From Nectonema munidae (Eukaryota > Nematomorpha > Nectonematoida > Nectonematidae): DNA of 64,000 bases. The notes beneath the pieces are model-generated. The model ran no database searches. It was not told the DNA's origin and saw nothing but the letters and a program-made list of their open reading frames with translations. The stretch is taken from contig JAUIRK010001052.1 of NCBI GenBank assembly GCA_030549495.1, forward strand, positions 868,001 to 932,000, read 5' to 3'. Below, in pieces: positions 14,626 through 29,200 of the stretch. Made by a program: the position numbers and the translations under genes. Positions within the stretch are counted from its first letter, which is position 1. Every line of letters begins with the position of its first letter.

Positions 14626-14976
14626 AACGTTACCTAAGCAAGTTAACTGAAAATAATTTACACTAATTTCTTTATATCTAATATATGTAAGTTTAAGTGG
14701 AGTTAATTTTATTTCATAAATTTGACAAAAAATATTTGTAAAAGTTAAAATGATAATTACATGAAGTAATGAATAATTACTGAAGTATAAAAATTTTTAA
14801 CGTGCCTTTTTGTAGGAATTTTTTTATATTATTAGATCCTGAATTTAGTTAAAAGGAAAAAAGAACCTTATACCAATCAAAAATTACAAGAGTCAACATA
14901 ATTAAAAAAATTCTACTTTTTTGAAAAATTTTCACTTCATTAATTAATCCTTTTTTCATATAAAAAAACTAATTAA

Positions 14977-15093
14977 CCGATTTAGTACCAATGTTCGCAA
15001 AAGAAATGCAGGCGAACTCTTGTATTAGATAGAATTAAATAGAGATTACTGAAGTCTCTTGTGTTTTCTCTGGGAACATTGGTACTAAATGGG
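14977..15093. mobile_element. 117 bp piggyBac-like MITE flanked by TTAA
   Basis: Inverted ends CCGATTTAGTACCAATGTTC and, on the other strand, CCCATTTAGTACCAATGTTC differ by one base in the first 20. TTAA sits immediately outside both ends (14973-14976 and 15094-15097). A TTAA duplication with a CCC-starting terminus is the piggyBac signature. The 117 bp body is non-coding, so it depends on a transposase elsewhere. Confidence 0.85.
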
Positions 15094-15097
15094 TTAA

Positions 15098-15900
15098 ATA
15101 GAAATATTTTATGCAATCATTAAGTATATCAAATATTTAGTTTCACAGTTTTAGCAAATCTTAGAACAAGAGAGCATAATACTTTTATGACAAATAAAAA
15201 AAGAAATGAGAAAAATTTCTTACACATAATTTATTATAGAGGAAACATGCACAATAAAAAGTGAACTATTAAACCATTTTGCTTCTCTCACATCAAGCGG
15301 GGCATAGGTAAGAAAAATGCGCGTAATAAAACTCTAACGCTCTCTATCTCTACAAGAAAAAGGAACATTCATATTGGTCTACACATCGATCTCTACATTC
15401 TGCACATTATCGTGTATCATACATAAGCGTGTTTGTGGTGACCTGTTTAGAGGATTTATGGCCGATTTTTTAGATATTTTAAATAAAAATATCGGTGCGA
15501 AAAACTTGTCAGTACTCGTTGCTTTGATAAATTGGTGGCGAAGAAAAAGGGGTAAATTGTGCGTGGCAATAAAACATTTGACACAGGCCTGTTCATGTTT
15601 TGTTCTTTATGAGATTTTATGAGTGTTTGGTAAAGGCGTTTAAAATCATTGGTCTGTTTTAATGTTTTCCACGCATATTTCACAGTGCGCATAAAATTAC
15701 TCAAACTTTAACTCATCAGTCATCTTGTAAGGGTTACACTTTGATACTCATGTTAAGTTACTTTTTACTTGTATTTTAGAATTGTAATTCACAATAATGA
15801 GTTTTGAATTGTATAACTTTATAACTCTTTAGTATAATAATTGATTTTTATTCTATAAATAAAATTAAAATTCCCAAAAATTTATTTTATAAACAAACAG
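15098..15900. other. No gene recognised
   Basis: Two 82-codon frames on opposite strands (15374-15622 plus, 15456-15704 minus) overlap. The plus one contains LVALINWWRRKRGKL, which looks protein-like but matches no family I can name with confidence. Confidence 0.35.
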
Positions 15901-16074
15901 GTTGTTAGGGTGTACCTCTCAGCTTAACAGTTAAAGGTCAGGGGTTCGATCCTCAAGGCTTCCGCCTTTTTAAAACAAAATCACAAATCTGTGATTAGCC
16001 ATCTTGAAGCTTAATGTGAGCATATAGCTTTACGGCTGAAAGTGCTTTGATATATCCAACCAACCAACCAAATA
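15901..16074 (+). mobile_element. tRNA-derived SINE, family C
   Basis: B box GGGGTTCGATCCTC lies about 40 bp after an A-box-like stretch (GTACCTCTCAGCTTAAC). The body ends in the simple tail CCAACCAACCAACCAAATAG. A related tail in reverse orientation (TAGTTGGTTGGTTGGTTTTG) occurs near 50781. The head differs from families A and B. No tRNA cloverleaf can be folded over the whole head. Confidence 0.65.
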
Positions 16075-19000
16075 GGGAAAAGGATTCGTTGTAATTTTTT
16101 TTGAAATTTTCATCTCGAAATCGGCTTAAAGTTCATAAATCGGTAGAATTCTGCTAAATCGTGATAGTTGATACGTATGCACAAGTAGATCTTATTTTAA
16201 AAGTTGATGTATAAGAATGATAATAATTTACTATGAAAAATATTTCAGATAATAGCAAGTTATCTCAAAACTAGAATATTAATCCAACATCACATGATTT
16301 TCAAAAATTCAAAAATAAATTATTTTACTAAAAGAGCATTTTCCTGTTTTAATTTTTTGGAAGTAAAAAGTCATCTTGAGACTGAATAAAGAGAAGAAAT
16401 ATTTCAAGTTATGCGAAATTTGGCCTTGCTTTGCACCGAGTCAAACAAAATATTCAGCACGGCGAAGTATACTTGAAACAAATCTTAAAGTAACAAATTT
16501 CTTTCAAAAATTTTAATTTTAAAAATAATAAATGCTTTAAAAATTCAACAATTTTTACTGAAGTAAATATATCTTTCTTATGAATACAGAATAGAAGCAA
16601 TATAGAAGTTGGAAAATTTAAGATTTTTTTATCGAGATTAGAAGTGTTTTGGAAGTATATTTCGAAAATGAAATCTGGTCATCCCCGTCTCTTGTACTTT
16701 TTCAATTAATACTCGCCCTAACCGACTGATGTGGCTGGTTGACACATGGGCCAACCGAACTTATACATCTAAGTCGTTCACTTGCACCACTTATACTTGC
16801 CCCATTTTACATTTTCATGAATTTACACTTTAATTATCTTTAAATTTTAATCTTACATTTGAATACTAGTAACACTTATGTTTAAAAGAAAATTAAGAAA
16901 GAATATTAATACTTAGACTAAATTAATACACAAATTTACCTATGAATTTCATTATATTATTTTGATAAGCTAACATTTGGGAGAACTTTTTGGACAAGCC
17001 TAAGTCTATAACCATGTTGCTTAATTCTGTCTGGATTTTCACTTTCTTCGAGGAGTTAATGTATTTACAAAGTCTTTGTCACTCATATTTATTTTAATCT
17101 CATTCATATAAATCATTGTTACCTTCAAGTATTGGTAGTCAAAATTTTTTGCTTAGTCCGCCTGATAGAAATTCCAACATGATCTGCTTTATTTTGCTTT
17201 TTGACCTATTAACGCACATTTTCAACACATGGTTTACCAATATTGCGCGAGACCTCAGTTTATCTTTATCACAATTTTTCATTTAAAATTGGCGGGGTAC
17301 GCTTCTTCTCACAAATCCACTTATGTTTATTTTTTGACTTCCACATACACATAGAAAAAATAATATAAACAAAATTTTCACATATATAACAAAAAGTTAA
17401 GGGAGTTTGAATATTTTCTTCGCAAAAAGGTCATGGTAATAAATGCTTGGATTTTTAAAAAATTTCATCTAAAAAATAAAAGAGCAAAATACAATAAATT
17501 TGGGAGCAGGCAAATTCCCAGACAACAATTTACCGACATAGACAATTTATCGAATGCACATTCCACCGAAACCCAAACAAATCTAATTTATTATTATATA
17601 AAAAAAAGTTTGAAATATTTTTGTAATTTTTATTAACATAAATGAAGAGTTTAAAAAAGTGTTAAAATTCATGCAAAAAATGATTTCATATTTTTGTTAA
17701 ACTTCTCTGAGGTTGAGAAGAAATCAAATAATCTATGAAGGGGTTGAAGGGTTAAAAAGTTTGAAGACCCCTGGCCTAGACCAAATAATTCAGATTTTTA
17801 TCACATCCGTAAAAAGGTGAAATTAACTTCAAGATAAGTGTAGTTGTTTATCTATATAGATTGTGCGAGTTAGGTTCGAGACAATATAAATTTACATATA
17901 GAAAAGAACCTGACGTGATAGGAAAAAAGTATTATTATTTTTGAATTCTGTGACTTAAATATACCTGAAAACAACTCCTAAAGATAGGTCATCAAAAATT
18001 TTTGTAATTTGTTGGACTGTGATTTGATTAAAAAGGTTTGAAAACTTAAAAAAATAAACTGTACCAGTTTTTAATGCTACAAATGAAAATGGAACAAGTA
18101 TATAAGTGGTACACGTAATAGACAACCGTCCGTCACCAATACCTGTCCCGTGGTCTAACTGAAGCTAAGCATTTATTGCTTTCGTTACATTATTAAAAAA
18201 AAACATTTTAGAAAAAGATATTATTATAATTTTTGCTAGACCAGCTGCTCAACACAAACTGTAAATATAAAACAAAAAAGGACACTAATTTTCAACAATA
18301 GTACTTGTAAGACGAAAGCGCAAAATTTTAATGGAGGGGTAAGAAAAAATTTAATATATGATTTTGTGTGATAAATAATAATTGTATATATTAAATATTT
18401 TACATGATTTGAATTTTCTTCGGTATTTTGTACATGCACTTCGCCTACGTTGGCAATTTCCAGTATTTTTGCGATTCAAAGAAGGTCGTCTCGTATCTGT
18501 CAAAAAGAAAATTAGAACAATTTTGGAAATAGAGGAATGCTTATTATTGTTGAAAGCTGACTATAAAGTACACCCTGGTTTAAGAATTTCAGTTAAGTAC
18601 CAAGACCCATAAATTACCTAGTTTAAATGCTTAAATCAAAAAGCATTTTTTTGTAGAAAGGAAGAAACTCTAAATTATATGAAACTTTTAGTAAATTTAA
18701 GTGCAACTTTTTTACAAAGTCATTTTCTAAGTTTTTGAAAAGGAGGCGTAAAATAAAAAATGAAAGGCCTAGAGATACAAAACGACTTGAAGCTTTTCTA
18801 AACTCTCTTATGTATATTTTAAAGCGGCAAAGTTGTATTATTAGACATTACGAAGGTTAGAAAAGTACAAGCACATAATTAAAATGCGTAGTTTCAAGCG
18901 CTGACCCATTTTTCGAAAATTTGGGAAGCAAATAAACTTTGTTCTCCTTTATCTTCTTAAGTCCTCATTTTCTGAATTTCTAAACTCCAAAATGCTACTT

Positions 19001-19996
19001 TTGAAATCGTAACCGTTCTGAATTTTTTGTGATCTTTTCAATCTAAATCATGGCGGAATTACATGTCTGTATTTTCAAGAAAGTGACGGCGTCAACACTA
19101 CCCATCTCATTGAAATGCTTCCATCTTCAGAAACGGCGTAAGTATAGTAGCAGTGGTAGAGAGATTAGTAAAGTTGTTAAAGTTATGTTTACACCTATAT
19201 GTATATATAAAGATGCTAGTGCGTGTTCATTCCCATATCTATTTCCATTTACACTTTCTTGAGGGGAAGACTGCAGAGAATTGTACTATACATACATTCC
19301 TACGATTCAATATCTCATCTTCATGCAGTGTTTAGATAGACAGACAACACTTCACTACACAAATACAAGTAATTATTTTATATAGTAATTATTATTATGA
19401 TGTGTGCAAGTATAAATACAGGTTTGAGACATATAAAGTTTGTTATAGAATCTGGAAGTAAATCCCTATATGATTGATATACTACTTTGTGAAGTCCATC
19501 GCAAAAACTCAGCACTTTCTTTGTAATAAATAAAAATGGAAAGTGCTTTTCTATTGTGAAGAGAGAGGCCCATAAATTTGAAAATTCCTGACTTTTATTC
19601 GTGACTAGAGTGAGAGATGGATGCAGTTACTTCGCTTTTGGATGCGTGTATACACTTTTAAACTATTCTTTTGTATAGTGATCGTCAGTATGACCATTTA
19701 TGAAAGTAGAGCGATGAAAATGTTTAAAGTCGTCAGGAAGGCATAAAAAGTGGACAGAAATTAATTCATAAAGGAGTATATAAAAGTAAAATGTGCTCAT
19801 CACAATCACTTCTCCTTTCGCGTTTTAAAATGTCTATCAAAAATGCATGGAAGTAACTTCCTCCCTTACTCCATGCAATATCTTCAACCGATTTCATCAT
19901 TAATATCAACTTCATCATCCGTGTTCCTTCAATATTGTTGGATTTATTTATAACATATCGACGCCCCAAAATATACCGGAAACTTGCTATTGAAGA
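16075..19996. other. Upstream region of the fringe gene, no other gene recognised
   Basis: No supported exon. A 76-codon frame at 18382-18612 (plus) has a charged, non-random C-terminal half (RTILEIEECLLLLKADYKVH) but no known match. A block at 16720-16800 containing GGCTGGTTGACACATGGGCC may be a decayed SINE. The promoter and 5' UTR of fringe should lie in the right part of this stretch; no convincing TATA or initiator could be assigned. Confidence 0.4.
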
Positions 19997-20251
19997 ATGA
20001 ACCTATTTTTATTTTTGACAAAGATGCTTACAATAATTCAATATTCTTTATCGATATCAAGAGTTGGAGTTAGAACATTTTCCCACTCAAACGATATTTC
20101 CTCCAACGAAAATCTAGCAAGGAAGACTGAAAGAGAAAAACCAAGCCTTTCGCTCGATGACATATACATTTCTGTTAAAACAACTAAGAAATATCACAAT
20201 AAACGAATCAAAGTTCTTCTAGACACATGGATCAAAGATGCTATGAATCAG
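19997..20251 (+). CDS. fng: fringe exon 1
   Basis: 85 codons from ATG at 19997; an in-frame TGA two codons upstream makes this the likely start unless the codons before it are intronic. It carries the possible signal anchor and the DDIYISVKTTKK block. The donor is CAG|GTGTTC, phase 0. Confidence 0.85.
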
Positions 20252-23200
20252 GTGTTCACTTTTTATTATTTAATCCAGAAGCGTCACTGTTAGTCTAGTC
20301 TTAATATTAAGAAATATAAATTACTACGACATATTTGTTTATATTTATAGAAGAATATCAATTAAATTATTTTCCAAAATTTGGATAATGCCTATCAACT
20401 ACATTTTTTCTTTATTTCGTTTTCAGCATCATGTCTCTAATCACGGAATATCAACTTAAGAATTTGAGTTTGTTGAATTTATGGCGAATGAATTTTTCGC
20501 GCTTTCACGTGAAACATTTTTATTTGAATTTTAATATAATAGATAAAAATTATACAGGTTGTACGTCAAAATAATTAATGATTTTTGGGACACCACCTCA
20601 GAGTTCGTGTAGTTTTGGGGATTCAGGTCAGCAAGGTATAAATGAATACATTTAAAGGATGAACACGCGGTGTAAAATAAAATATGTTGAGTTTGATAAT
20701 GTAATACACATCACTATACGTTTGGGCGCCCACAGTTTGACCTTTTGCATAAATATGAATGGAAACGCGAAGGCCTTTCAATGAAGTTTTTGCATTCACC
20801 TGCGATCGAATCTTTAAATTCTTGTAAAGATCAACTCTGAAGTTTCTGAGAATGAAGATATGTCAGTGTAAGGACGACACTTATCGCTAATTTTCTTTGT
20901 ACCTGGCAACAGACAGCTCTCAATAACAGATAGTAAAGTCTCTGCAGTTCTATCAGGTAGTAGGGCATGATTGAAGCAACCACCGTAATTCTCTACCGAT
21001 GCCACCAAAATATCAAGTTTAGGGTGCTGTCCTTAAAACAAAAAAGGGGAAAGTAAATACTTTCAAATATTCCAGTTTCTTTTAATATTTGAAAGGTGAA
21101 TGATTATAAAAGTACACATTTTGTACAAGAAGTTTCTTTTAGATTAATAGCAAAATAGTTAGTTTGTGAGTTTTTAGCATTTGTCTAAACATGAAAACGA
21201 AAAAAATTTATAACTGGGAAAAGTTTCTTTTTTAAAATTGTTTACCGATTCTATATACTTTTCCATACTAGGGTTTCAATCTTAGATATATCTTTAAAAA
21301 TTAACCAACTCTAGGTTACCGATTAAATTAAATGACCAATTAACTGACCAACTAAATAAATTACTCGTACGTGAGTAAGGTTGGTTAGATACTGCGTTTC
21401 GATACTCAAGGTCTTGGGTTCGATCCCGCATCAAAGCTTCTTTTCGCATAATTCGATACAAGCGGCGCAATTGTGCTTTCTCGATGAAAACACCTCAAGC
21501 TACCTTTACTAACTAACAAAATAACTAAAAAAAATCCACCTAGTTTAACTATTTACTTATTAAACAACCAAATTTTTATTACTGGATAAATGTTTTTACA
21601 ATTAGCAAATATCCTTCGCCTTTCTTAACATACCTTGACGTGTGAAATAGCGTTATTACTTCAGTAAAGTCAATACTGAACACTACTTACTACTAAAGAA
21701 GTAAGCTGATTTCACTGAAGTAAAGTCATCTTTTAATAGTTCAATAAATTATTTGAAAAAAGTTTACAATTATCTATAGAGGACATATTTTCTAGATTGC
21801 TTTTGCAAATACTAATTCTCCTTCTCCTTCAAATATTAAGTTAAAATTTAATGTTTTACTTTTCGCTGTCTTTATCATTTTGAATTTAAAGAACATAATA
21901 AGAGTAGAAATTGTATATATAATAAATTTTTGAGAAATTTAGAGTTTATCGAATAATTTGCAGGAGTGGACTGGCCACGAGGAAACCAGGAAATTTAATG
22001 TGAACACATAACTGATGGTAAATAAACATTCACATTAATCTTTTTCTCCTCCTTTTTGTATGATATGTATTTTTCGGCTCATAGAATATTACCATATAAT
22101 TCTGCCAATTAGTTATAAAAATAGAAGAAGGTCAAATCAAAGCCACCATCTAAATAGAGAATAATGATTGGATGTTTCCTATCCCAAAATTCGGTATTCT
22201 GTTTATATTTAAAAAAATATATTATAATAATAATGTTGGAATGGTGTTTTAAATAATAATTATTTTTATATTTTTTTAAAAAAATCGATAGAGTAAATTA
22301 TTATATGCCCGTAATGTGAAGGTTAAGCATTTATTGCATTTGATTCGCGTTATTATATTCTGGAAATAAGTGGGACCCTTATAATTCTTCCAAATTTACA
22401 TTAGACACATTCTACTACTGTTTTTTGCAGTCGTTTAATCATCCGTAAGAACTTGGATGATTAACATTAACATCGAGATAACTTTATGAAAAAATGTTAT
22501 CGACAGACTCATTAACAGAAAACTCTCAATGCGATCAAAAGATCATCTATAATAACATCGACATAACTTTATGAAAAGATTTATGTTTTCATTAACATTA
22601 ATCGTGAGTCTGTTTTCGGATGCGAATGTTTTCATTTGTAGCATTCCTTTCGTTTATCAATAATTTGATCTCTAAAATTTATATTTCATAGAAAGAAGAA
22701 TTATTATTATCGATAAAGCGTCCTAACTTTAACTAAAAGGGAAAGATAAGTTTTGAATATTTTTAGTAACTCTTCTTTGGAGATCTTTTTTCATAAATTT
22801 GTATTGTATGCATACATACGTTAAGTTCAAATCATATTAGACAAATGAAAAATGGCGATCTTAAAATAAAAAAATGAACTTAAAGTAAAAATGTCATATA
22901 TTATATATTATATATTTAAATAATAATAAAATTAATACAAAACATTTTAAGTCAAAAGAAAAAAAGCAAAAACATCCATTATTGAAGATGAAATAAGGTA
23001 TACAATTTTCAAGAAATATTTTTAAGTATCAAAAAATCAGAGTCCCTAAAATTGTAGTTAAATTTTAAATTAGAATGCCCAAACAAATTAATTCCAGATG
23101 TTTTGTTTGGAAGTGTTGTATAGATATAGATTTTAGCGAACTAAATGTATTCGCTCTCTTTCGTTAATTTAAGCGAATTTTTAATTAAAAATATCAAATT

Positions 23201-26200
23201 TAATTATGATTGTTTACATAGAGTATCCATGGATTATGAGGGAATATAAAGCGATGCTAAATACTGTTCTCAAAATCATAAGTCGGTTTTGTTTGTTTAG
23301 TGTGCTACAACACTTGAGGCAAGGACTTAGACTTAAAGCATGAGAAAATTGGGGCTTCCTTCGAAGAACTCCTAAGCCTCTCATGTTCGATAAGTGGGGA
23401 GGAGGGCAGGGGAGGGGCTTAGTAGAGAAAGCACGATAACTTCAATCCTAAAACATCAGCATCATGCTTCACAATAACACTTTTGTTTGAAATAAATAAA
23501 TTAAGAAAGGGCAGCGTTAATTTTTAACGCATCGTGAGGGACTCTAATTTTGCTTGAATAAGTATTTTAGAACACCTACTGTTATGTTTGCAAACACGCA
23601 TCCTACGCTTTGATTCATTCGATAGATACGGTATTGGAATGTGTTGCGATAAAAGCAGCTTATCACTTGCATCTTAAAACTGTGTGGTAGTGTCCTTGAT
23701 AATAAATCAGAGAATTTTGCGTGAAAAATGAATCTTTCAATTCCTTCTTAGCTCTCCTAAACTTTCTCATCAATAAAAAAAACAAGCTCTTTAATTTTTA
23801 AATTGATATTTATTTTAAAGCTATAATTATATTTATTTGAACGAGGAGAACGGCTTTTGTGGTGAAAATTTTAGGAAATAGATATGGAAAGCATTTCTTT
23901 TGATTCATAAAACTTCGTTTACTGTTTTAGAAACCATGTTTAACTTAAACTAAAAAAGAGTGATAGAACTTATTTCGCTTTGAAAAATATATTCTGATAA
24001 AATGGAAACTTATTTATATCGTTAACTCCTGTAACTTAGTTAAAACAACAAGAATTTATTCATATAAAAATAATTATGAATTTATTTGATATAATTATAT
24101 CGCTTTTTAGAATTGCAGGAGACAATAAAAAAATTTTAATATTTATCAAAATGCATTAAGTTCTTGATGATAACAAAATGGCGAAAGATATTAATTTCGA
24201 CTTCTTTAACACTTATATCACACATAAAACTATATAGATTCAAATATAATAACACTCAAAGAGATTGTATTAATACATAATACAAATGTCTCCCCATTTA
24301 TTTATATCACAATCAGTGCCGGTTTAACATATTAGCAGATGTAGCAGCTGCTACAGGCGGGGCGCTTTACAAGGGCCCCGCGCTTAGTTGAAAGAAATGT
24401 TTTTTTTGACTTTTTGTAATATCTTTTAGTTTTCTTCAATTCTTCTTTTATATTTCCTCCTTAAAACAAATTTTTACTCTGAAATTTTGTGGTTTTTATC
24501 TTTTTTGTAGAATCTAGATCAATTTTATTAAAAAAAATTTTACTCCCGGGCTATCATTTGTAAATTTAATCTATCTGCTATAAGCCACGCACTTGGTAGA
24601 TCCGGCACTTATCACAATGAAAAACAGTAAAAAATTCTTTATAAAAAGTAGGCTGTCTCCATTTTATTTATTTCAAATCATAAATCATAAAAGATAAATA
24701 ATGCCGGCATAAAAGGCTTTGCCTCCACGTCTTAAAACCTTTATGATTTTGGTTGGTAGTGACTAAGAATCTCTCGTGTCCAACCCTTTAATAGTTTTGC
24801 GAGATATCAAAACATATGAGAGATGAGTTTTTGAAATTTCATTTAAAAAATGAATTAGTTAACATTTTTAAACCATCTTTTATATTTTAACTGATTGAAG
24901 GCAAAGACGAGTCGCTTGAATTAAACTATGAAGGAAGGAGGCTTGATGTTGTATGCCCCTTTTGTAAAAATACAAAGCTATAGTACCGCCTTTATAACTA
25001 TTACATTTTCCAATTTAATTTAAAGGTGGGAAAATATATTTTTGTGGATTTATCTTTTATTACAATATCTGATAGAGCGCACATTTCTTCGGGTGGGATA
25101 AAGAGAGCAAATACACGATACTAATGTTCTATCTTGCACTCTCTGTTTAAGTTTATATTTGAAACGGATAAGTAATATTATTGTAAATTTGATATTTTTT
25201 TTATTCAAATATTTCATTACAATTTTTTATTTTTAAGACTACGTTATTCACAGATAAAAGAGATGACGATCTGGCAAACAAATTTGGTACAACTTTAATA
25301 AATATTCATATTAGTTAGAAGATAATTTTCATGCTTTTATAAAAGCACTGCGTTTACTGTATTTAGGTAGAAATAGAATCATAACGACAAATTGCTCACA
25401 ATCTCATAATTATATCGACTTATGCTGCAAAACGAATTATGAAATAAAAGCTTACTTCCAACACCTCTCTACAAGAAAATGGTTCTGCCATGTTGACGAT
25501 GACACCTTCCTTAACGTTCGCAATTTGGTTGATCTCCTGAGAAGGCATGACCCAGACAAAGATTGGTACTTGGGGAAACGAAGCATCAACAGCATTCACC
25601 TGAAAGGGGCTGCAAATAAAGGAGAATACGTAAGAGATTTGACTTCTCTATCATTTATTTCATTTTATCCTATCATATTTACCAAAAAATTTTACCATCA
25701 TATTTAAATGTTCTTTCAACACTTTAGGGCACACGTTTATGAAAACTTATTGTCTATCTCTCTATATTTTTCAATGATTTTAATGTATTTTAAAACAGAC
25801 GGTTTTTACTTTATGGACGCTGGTGTCCCATTGGCCCTGCAAGGTTTCCAAAGTCGAGATAAATTACCTCTTGAATTGGAAATTTTTCAACGATAACGAG
25901 GGTTATGTAATTAAACATTTTTTTAATTATCTTTGCGAGCACAAGAATCATTATTTGTAACAGCATTTGAAAAAAGACGTTGATTCGTAAACGATAAAAT
26001 GGGCATTATAAGATGCCTAGCTATATGTATTTGACTCGTTGAAAAGATGAGACAGCTAGAATATCACAGCCCCAGCTGCATGCAGTGTGTTTTTATTCAA
26101 TGAGTAGTATTTTTACTTAATAAATCCTTTGAATGAATTTTTAGGGCCTAGCTTAATATTAGAGGAATGTGTGATGAATGTAACTCATCAAGGATAGATA

Positions 26201-29200
26201 GATCAAGAAATTTCGTCTAAGAAGAAAAATAAAATTACAGCATGTGTATAATGTTTTAGCATGTGCATAATGGATAAAAGAATATTTAATATTTGTGAAC
26301 AATCTTGATGCATAAAAAACAGTTTACATGGAAAATTAAGTGTTTAAAAAACATTGAATATAGTGTGTGATATAACAAACTAATGTAATATTTCTTCCCG
26401 AAAAAACAGTTTTTATAGTACAGGGGGTATCGTATGATTTCATCAATAAAATTTTGATGCAATTTTAGAAAGAGTTTTTACTTAAATGCGTTAATCCTGT
26501 AATATTCATGATTTTAAAATCTTTCAAAAAATTTGTAATTTATACCCTATTTCTTGAATACATTATGCTAAAAATGAAAGATTTAATTTTGTTTCTGTAT
26601 TATGATTGTGTAACTCATAATTAAACCTTAACGCATTTGCATAATTTATTGGAAACAAGCTATGAATAATGTCATAATAAAAATTCACAATTTTATATTT
26701 ATACATGTCCTGTATTTTAAGCAGGGCAAACTATTTTTGACCTAAACACTCTTGATTTTTTGCCTTTTGAAATTTTGACTTTTAAACGTTAAAACTTGAA
26801 ATTTTTTACCTACATTTTTTTTTGAAAATATCCCAATTTATTTATCATCAGAAACAAAATTTTTTATTGCATACTAATTGCTGAATATATTAGCACTAAA
26901 GAATAAGAAATAAACGTTTAAACATTTGAAATCGAAGTTTCGATCTTTACATAAAAGTTTGTTTAACATTGAAAATGAACGTTCAACTGAAGTAGTTGTA
27001 GATGGACATTTGTGTAAAAGTAAGAATTCACTGGGTGAAATAAGACAGTTTTCTAAACGCAGGATTTTTGCAATATCACCTTTTTCAAATCTTTTCCTCA
27101 AATATTTGTTAATTCCACAGACGTTCTGTTCAAAACTTAATACTTATAAGATTTTGTAAGCGTCTTGAATTGAAAAATACGATGTTTATGATTTCTCAAC
27201 GATATGAGCCAGTTTCAAATAGTTTTGTTCAATTATAAAAAGCTGTTTAGTCAAATTCCCATTATTATTGACACTATTTTTGGCCCTTTGAACCAGAATA
27301 CCACCATCACTCTTGAAATTGTTAACAATTTCTCGCACTTGACACAGGTTTTTTGCGTAGTAAGATGCTGTTTTTAGACAGGTCGCCCAACGCGTAACGA
27401 CAGGACAAAGTGGAAATCCTATCGACTTAAAAAGATTTCTCCTTTTTTTTATTTTTGATTGTAGCAGATTTTATTGAAGATATTAAATCGTACACTTCAG
27501 AAAAATAGGCTTTAACTTTCATGCTACAGTTGTGTAGCAAGTGACAGAAACAAGTGACGTGAAAAAGTCTCTCATAATTATTTTTCATATCATTTGCGCA
27601 GCTCATATTGTATGAGGCCGCATCAGTCAAAAGCAAAACAAAATTTTTATTATCTACTTCAAAATCCTTAAAAAATATTTCCAATGATTTCCTTCAATAT
27701 CTTACTATTCAAGCTTTCATCGATAGCTTCACAGTTTATCAAAAAGGCTTTTTCAGGTTGATCAATTGACCCAATTAAGGTATTAACAAAAAATTGAGTG
27801 CTTACCTGGCTTTCATCAATTATCATAAAAATCGGTTTGTTTGTCAAATGTGCTTTCAAATCGTTAAGTTTTTCTTGAGCAAGTTTATATAAAACTAATC
27901 TGCTTGCTGATACTGAAGGTAAATTATACCTATACTTTCAAAAAAAGGGCGCATAGACAGATGCGAGAGTTGTGAAGAGGAATATTGGATTCACAAAACG
28001 AAACAATAACTCTTTCAAAAAAAAATTTTGTTAGGTTTTGTAAAATTTTTAATGGACGAACTACTGGAAATCGAAACCAACAGGTTCTGATGTTTTTGGC
28101 TGGCTCGGTGACTTTCTACAAAAAACGCTTTTTCATGTTTAACATTCACTTTGCATAATTTGGAAAACAAATTTTTGTTCAAGATTTCAAATTCATTGGA
28201 ATATTTAGAAACCAAAGTTTTAATTTCCAATGTGTCCGATTTTGCAATTTTAGGCATACTTAGAATAGAAAAGGTTGATAAACAAAAAAAATGAAAATAA
28301 ACAATTTATTTGATAAATATAAGCTCAACATAACAAATTTATATAAGTTCACAAAATTTTGATTTTTTTCAAAAATTAAAGTATGACACTTTTCACTTTA
28401 TCAACTTTTTTTTTGACTTTTTAAATTTTTTTTGACCTAACAGCAAATTTTTTTTGACTTTATTGACCTAATAAAAATCATTTTCAGAAAGCCAAAGAGG
28501 TGCTAAAACTAATAAACATACTCAGATCCAAATTTAAGCAAAAACAATTTTTTTTTGACTTTTGTTTGCCCTGAATTTTTAAGACAATTTATCGTATAAA
28601 ATTTACTGTCAGTGTGTTCATTATTTTTCAAATTTAATGTACTTCTCAATAACTCCTTTTGAAGAATAATCAATATTCTATCAAGATTCGCATTTCCCCA
28701 GTTTACCAAGGAATAATTTATTACTGATAAAACTAATGATTTATATGCGATAGTTTTGATTTTTACTGGATGATAGTTCCAACTTTTAAATTTTGAAAGC
28801 AAATAGCTCAATTTTTTAAACACCGAATCAACTAGGGCGTTCCAAAGAAGTTTATTATCAATAATAGCAACTAATGATCTTGGTAAGCAATTGGAGATCA
28901 TATCAATCCTGACATTGGGAAGGAATAAATTTGTGTTTTGAGAAAATAGCATTGTTTTTGATTAGTTGTAATTTAAGATTCAATAAGCTTCTGTTTAATA
29001 TTGATATTTTGTTATTCGTGTTCTCACAATTAAGGATTCACTTTAAATATAAGTATCATGTCGTCTAAAAAAGCTATGGCTTTACAAATATTCTTGTTTA
29101 AATTATCGAGTATATCATTTATATGATAAATAGTAGAGGTCCTAATAAAGACCCGTGAGGTACTCCTGCAAATGTGCATATTAGAGAAACTACCATTTAT

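Noticed and set aside
18120-18180. 5S rRNA-like phrase GAAGCTAAGCAT following a GTCTAACT stretch
   Set aside because: Only about a dozen bases resemble the 5S internal promoter; the rest does not align, so it is not a 5S gene.
18382-18612. Charged 76-codon frame as a gene
   Set aside because: No start context, splice support or recognised domain; kept only as a note in the region entry.
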